The notes beneath the pieces are model-generated. The model was not told the origin of the DNA. It worked only from the letters and a program-made list of their open reading frames with translations, and searched no databases. A DNA stretch of 37,861 bases, taken from the NCBI GenBank assembly GCA_913047725.1, contig CAJWTH010000007.1:1-37861 (forward strand), in the 5' to 3' direction. This stretch comes from an uncultured Planktomarina sp. Lineage in GTDB: Bacteria > Pseudomonadota > Alphaproteobacteria > Rhodobacterales > Rhodobacteraceae. Below are positions 36,106-37,861 of the stretch, piece by piece. Numbering within the stretch: position 1 is the first letter of the stretch; the number at the start of each line of letters is the position of its first letter. Both the position numbers and the translations under genes were made by a program.

Positions 36106-37764
36106 ATGAGTATTATCTTGGCTGAAGGATCGGGAGTGGGAAACGTTCGGCAGCGGTGGAACTTTGGTTTCGTCACTGCCACTTTGATAGCGTTTATTTT
36201 TATATTTCCAATTGCTTCTATCGTTTGGCTATCTTTTTCGGTGGAAACTGTGCAGTGGCGGCATCTTATGTCTACGGTCTTGCCACGCTATTTTACAAAC
36301 AGTTTGGTGCTGATGGTGGGAGTTGGCTTCTTAAGCCTATTTTTAGGTACCTCTTTGGCGTATTTGGTTGCTAATATAAAATTCCCTGGAGCTAAGTTTA
36401 TAAAGTATGCATTGTTTCTGCCTTTGACGATGCCATCATTTATTGCGGCTTATGCTTGGGTTGAACTCTTGGAATATGCTGGCCCATTACAAACTTCATT
36501 GCGGGCGACGATGGGATGGACTTCTGCTCGTGACTACTGGTTTCCCGATATTAGGTCCCGCTTTGGTGCTATATTGGTACTGTCTTTTGCCCTTTACCCA
36601 TATGTCTATTTATTAGCCCGGTCTGCGTTTCGTGAGTTGCCCTCAAGTGGTCATGATGTAGCCCGTTCGTTGGGTCTTGGACATGTTCGTCAATTTTGGC
36701 GAATTTCTTTACCCCAAGCTCGCCCCGCGATTGCAGCAGGCACCGCGATTGTGATGATGGAAACGTTGAACGATTTTGGAACAGTTGATTTCTTTGCTGT
36801 GCAAACTCTGACAACGGGAATTTTTTCACTATGGCTTGAAAGCTATAATACTGGAGGCGCGGCCCAATTAGCCTTATTTGCAGTTGTTATAGTAGCAGCC
36901 TTGCTATTTCTTGAAAGGCTTGGTCGGCGCAATGCGCGTTTTAATAAATCTGGACGCCAACTAGCGCGAGTAAAGCCCCAAAGAGTATCTAATTTAATGA
37001 GCTCCTTTGCCTTACTATTTTGCTTAGTACCTATCTTTATTGGGTTTATTATTCCGCTATTTGTGCTCGTTCGCCCTGCGCTTAACGATATTAATTTATG
37101 GACAGATACAGAGCTCTGGCGTGCTGCGGGTCACAGTCTGTTATTAGGTTTTGTAAGTGCTACATTGGTTGTATCTTTATCGATGATTATGGTTCTAGGC
37201 TTAAAGGATAATAAAACATTATTAGGCAAGTACATACCGACTGTAAGTACCTTGGGGTATGCATTCCCGGGGGCTGTTCTTGGACTTGGAATTTTAATTC
37301 CATTAGCAACATTAGATAACTGGGCCGCTGATAAGATTTACCTTATGACAGCAGTAGATCCTGGGCTACTTTTAACCGGCACCGCTGCCGCTCTCGTCAT
37401 AGCTTACTGTGTACGTTTTTTTGCTATTGGCGTGGGTGCTTCAGAGGCTGGGTTAGCTACCATTTCACCAAGTATTCCTCACGTTGCACAATCCCTTGGT
37501 TTGGGACGATCATCATTGATATGGAGGATCTACCAACCGCTAATGCGGGGTAGCTTAGCTTCAGCGATGGTTTTGGTTTTTGTCGATACTATTAAAGAAC
37601 TACCTGCTACTCTACTGTTAAGACCCTTTAACTTTGAAACTCTGTCCACCCACACCTATGGGCAAGCAACTTTAGAGAACTTCAATGCAACTGCTCCACC
37701 GGCTTTATTAATGATAGGACTATCTTTTGGTGCTATAATTGTTTTAGCAAAAGCAAACCGCTAG
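36106..37764 (+). CDS. iron (Fbp-type) ABC transporter permease, duplicated permease domains
   Basis: 552 aa with two binding-protein-dependent permease modules (RSLGLGHVRQFWRISLPQARPAIAAGTAIVMMETLNDFG and QSLGLGRSSLIWRIYQPLMRGSLASAMVLVFVDTIKELPATLLLRPFNFETLSTHTYGQA). Confidence 0.9.
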   Translation: MSIILAEGSGVGNVRQRWNFGFVTATLIAFIFIFPIASIVWLSFSVETVQWRHLMSTVLPRYFTNSLVLMVGVGFLSLFLGTSLAYLVANIKFPGAKFIKYALFLPLTMPSFIAAYAWVELLEYAGPLQTSLRATMGWTSARDYWFPDIRSRFGAILVLSFALYPYVYLLARSAFRELPSSGHDVARSLGLGHVRQFWRISLPQARPAIAAGTAIVMMETLNDFGTVDFFAVQTLTTGIFSLWLESYNTGGAAQLALFAVVIVAALLFLERLGRRNARFNKSGRQLARVKPQRVSNLMSSFALLFCLVPIFIGFIIPLFVLVRPALNDINLWTDTELWRAAGHSLLLGFVSATLVVSLSMIMVLGLKDNKTLLGKYIPTVSTLGYAFPGAVLGLGILIPLATLDNWAADKIYLMTAVDPGLLLTGTAAALVIAYCVRFFAIGVGASEAGLATISPSIPHVAQSLGLGRSSLIWRIYQPLMRGSLASAMVLVFVDTIKELPATLLLRPFNFETLSTHTYGQATLENFNATAPPALLMIGLSFGAIIVLAKANR

Positions 37765-37806
37765 GGCTTGCATGCTTGCAAAATTTGACCTAAACGGCCC
37801 CGCAGT

Positions 37807-37861
37807 GCCCCTATAGCTCAGCTGGTAGAGCAACTGATTTGTAATCAGTAGGTCCGCGGTT
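37807..37861 (+). tRNA. tRNA-Thr(TGT), 5' part only (truncated by window edge)
   Basis: gcccctatagctcagctggtagagc D-arm, anticodon stem-loop actga-tttgtaa-tcagt with anticodon TGT. Confidence 0.93.

Noticed and set aside
37765-37806. TTGCA-tgct-TGCAA mini-hairpin after the iron permease gene
   Set aside because: Only a 5-bp stem with a short T-run; not a convincing terminator.
1-37861. CRISPR array, transposase, integrase, phage or toxin-antitoxin/defence genes
   Set aside because: None recognised on reading either strand; no regularly spaced repeats seen.

Overview
The window looks like a low-GC alphaproteobacterial (Rhodobacterales-like) chromosome segment, bounded by a partial tRNA-Arg(TCT) at the left edge and a partial tRNA-Thr(TGT) at the right edge. 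The taxonomic call is inference from the gene order clpP-clpX-NDUFA12-mlaD-DUF2155-aat-accC-accB. The right third (about 26.9-37.8 kb) is mostly housekeeping: clpP, clpX, aat, accC, accB, acs, gapR and an orphan iron-type ABC permease. The left two thirds (about 1.5-26.6 kb) is a dense catabolic and transport region. It contains: (i) a divergent operon pair with a RidA protein, an alpha/beta hydrolase, a CaiB-type CoA-transferase fused in one ORF to a C-terminal flavin reductase domain, an AA_synth protein, a cupin and a TIGR03032-like protein on one strand, and an aldehyde dehydrogenase, an LLM flavin monooxygenase, a CaiD-like hydratase and a carnitine-dehydrogenase-like protein on the other; (ii) a GlxA/CdhR-type regulator, a BKACE (dehydrocarnitine-cleavage-like) enzyme, an acyl-CoA dehydrogenase and an NDP-forming acyl-CoA synthetase; (iii) two complete glycine-betaine/ProU-type ABC transporters flanking a ureohydrolase; (iv) an MmgE/PrpD protein plus a second CaiB CoA-transferase. 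The best candidate for an undescribed system is the pathway built around the CoA-transferase/flavin-reductase fusion and the LLM monooxygenase. Its part list resembles the Rut (pyrimidine) and Tgn (trigonelline) oxidative ring-opening pathways, but here it sits beside a carnitine/gamma-butyrobetaine-like CoA module and quaternary-amine transporters. All family calls were made by reading the translations; no database search was run.
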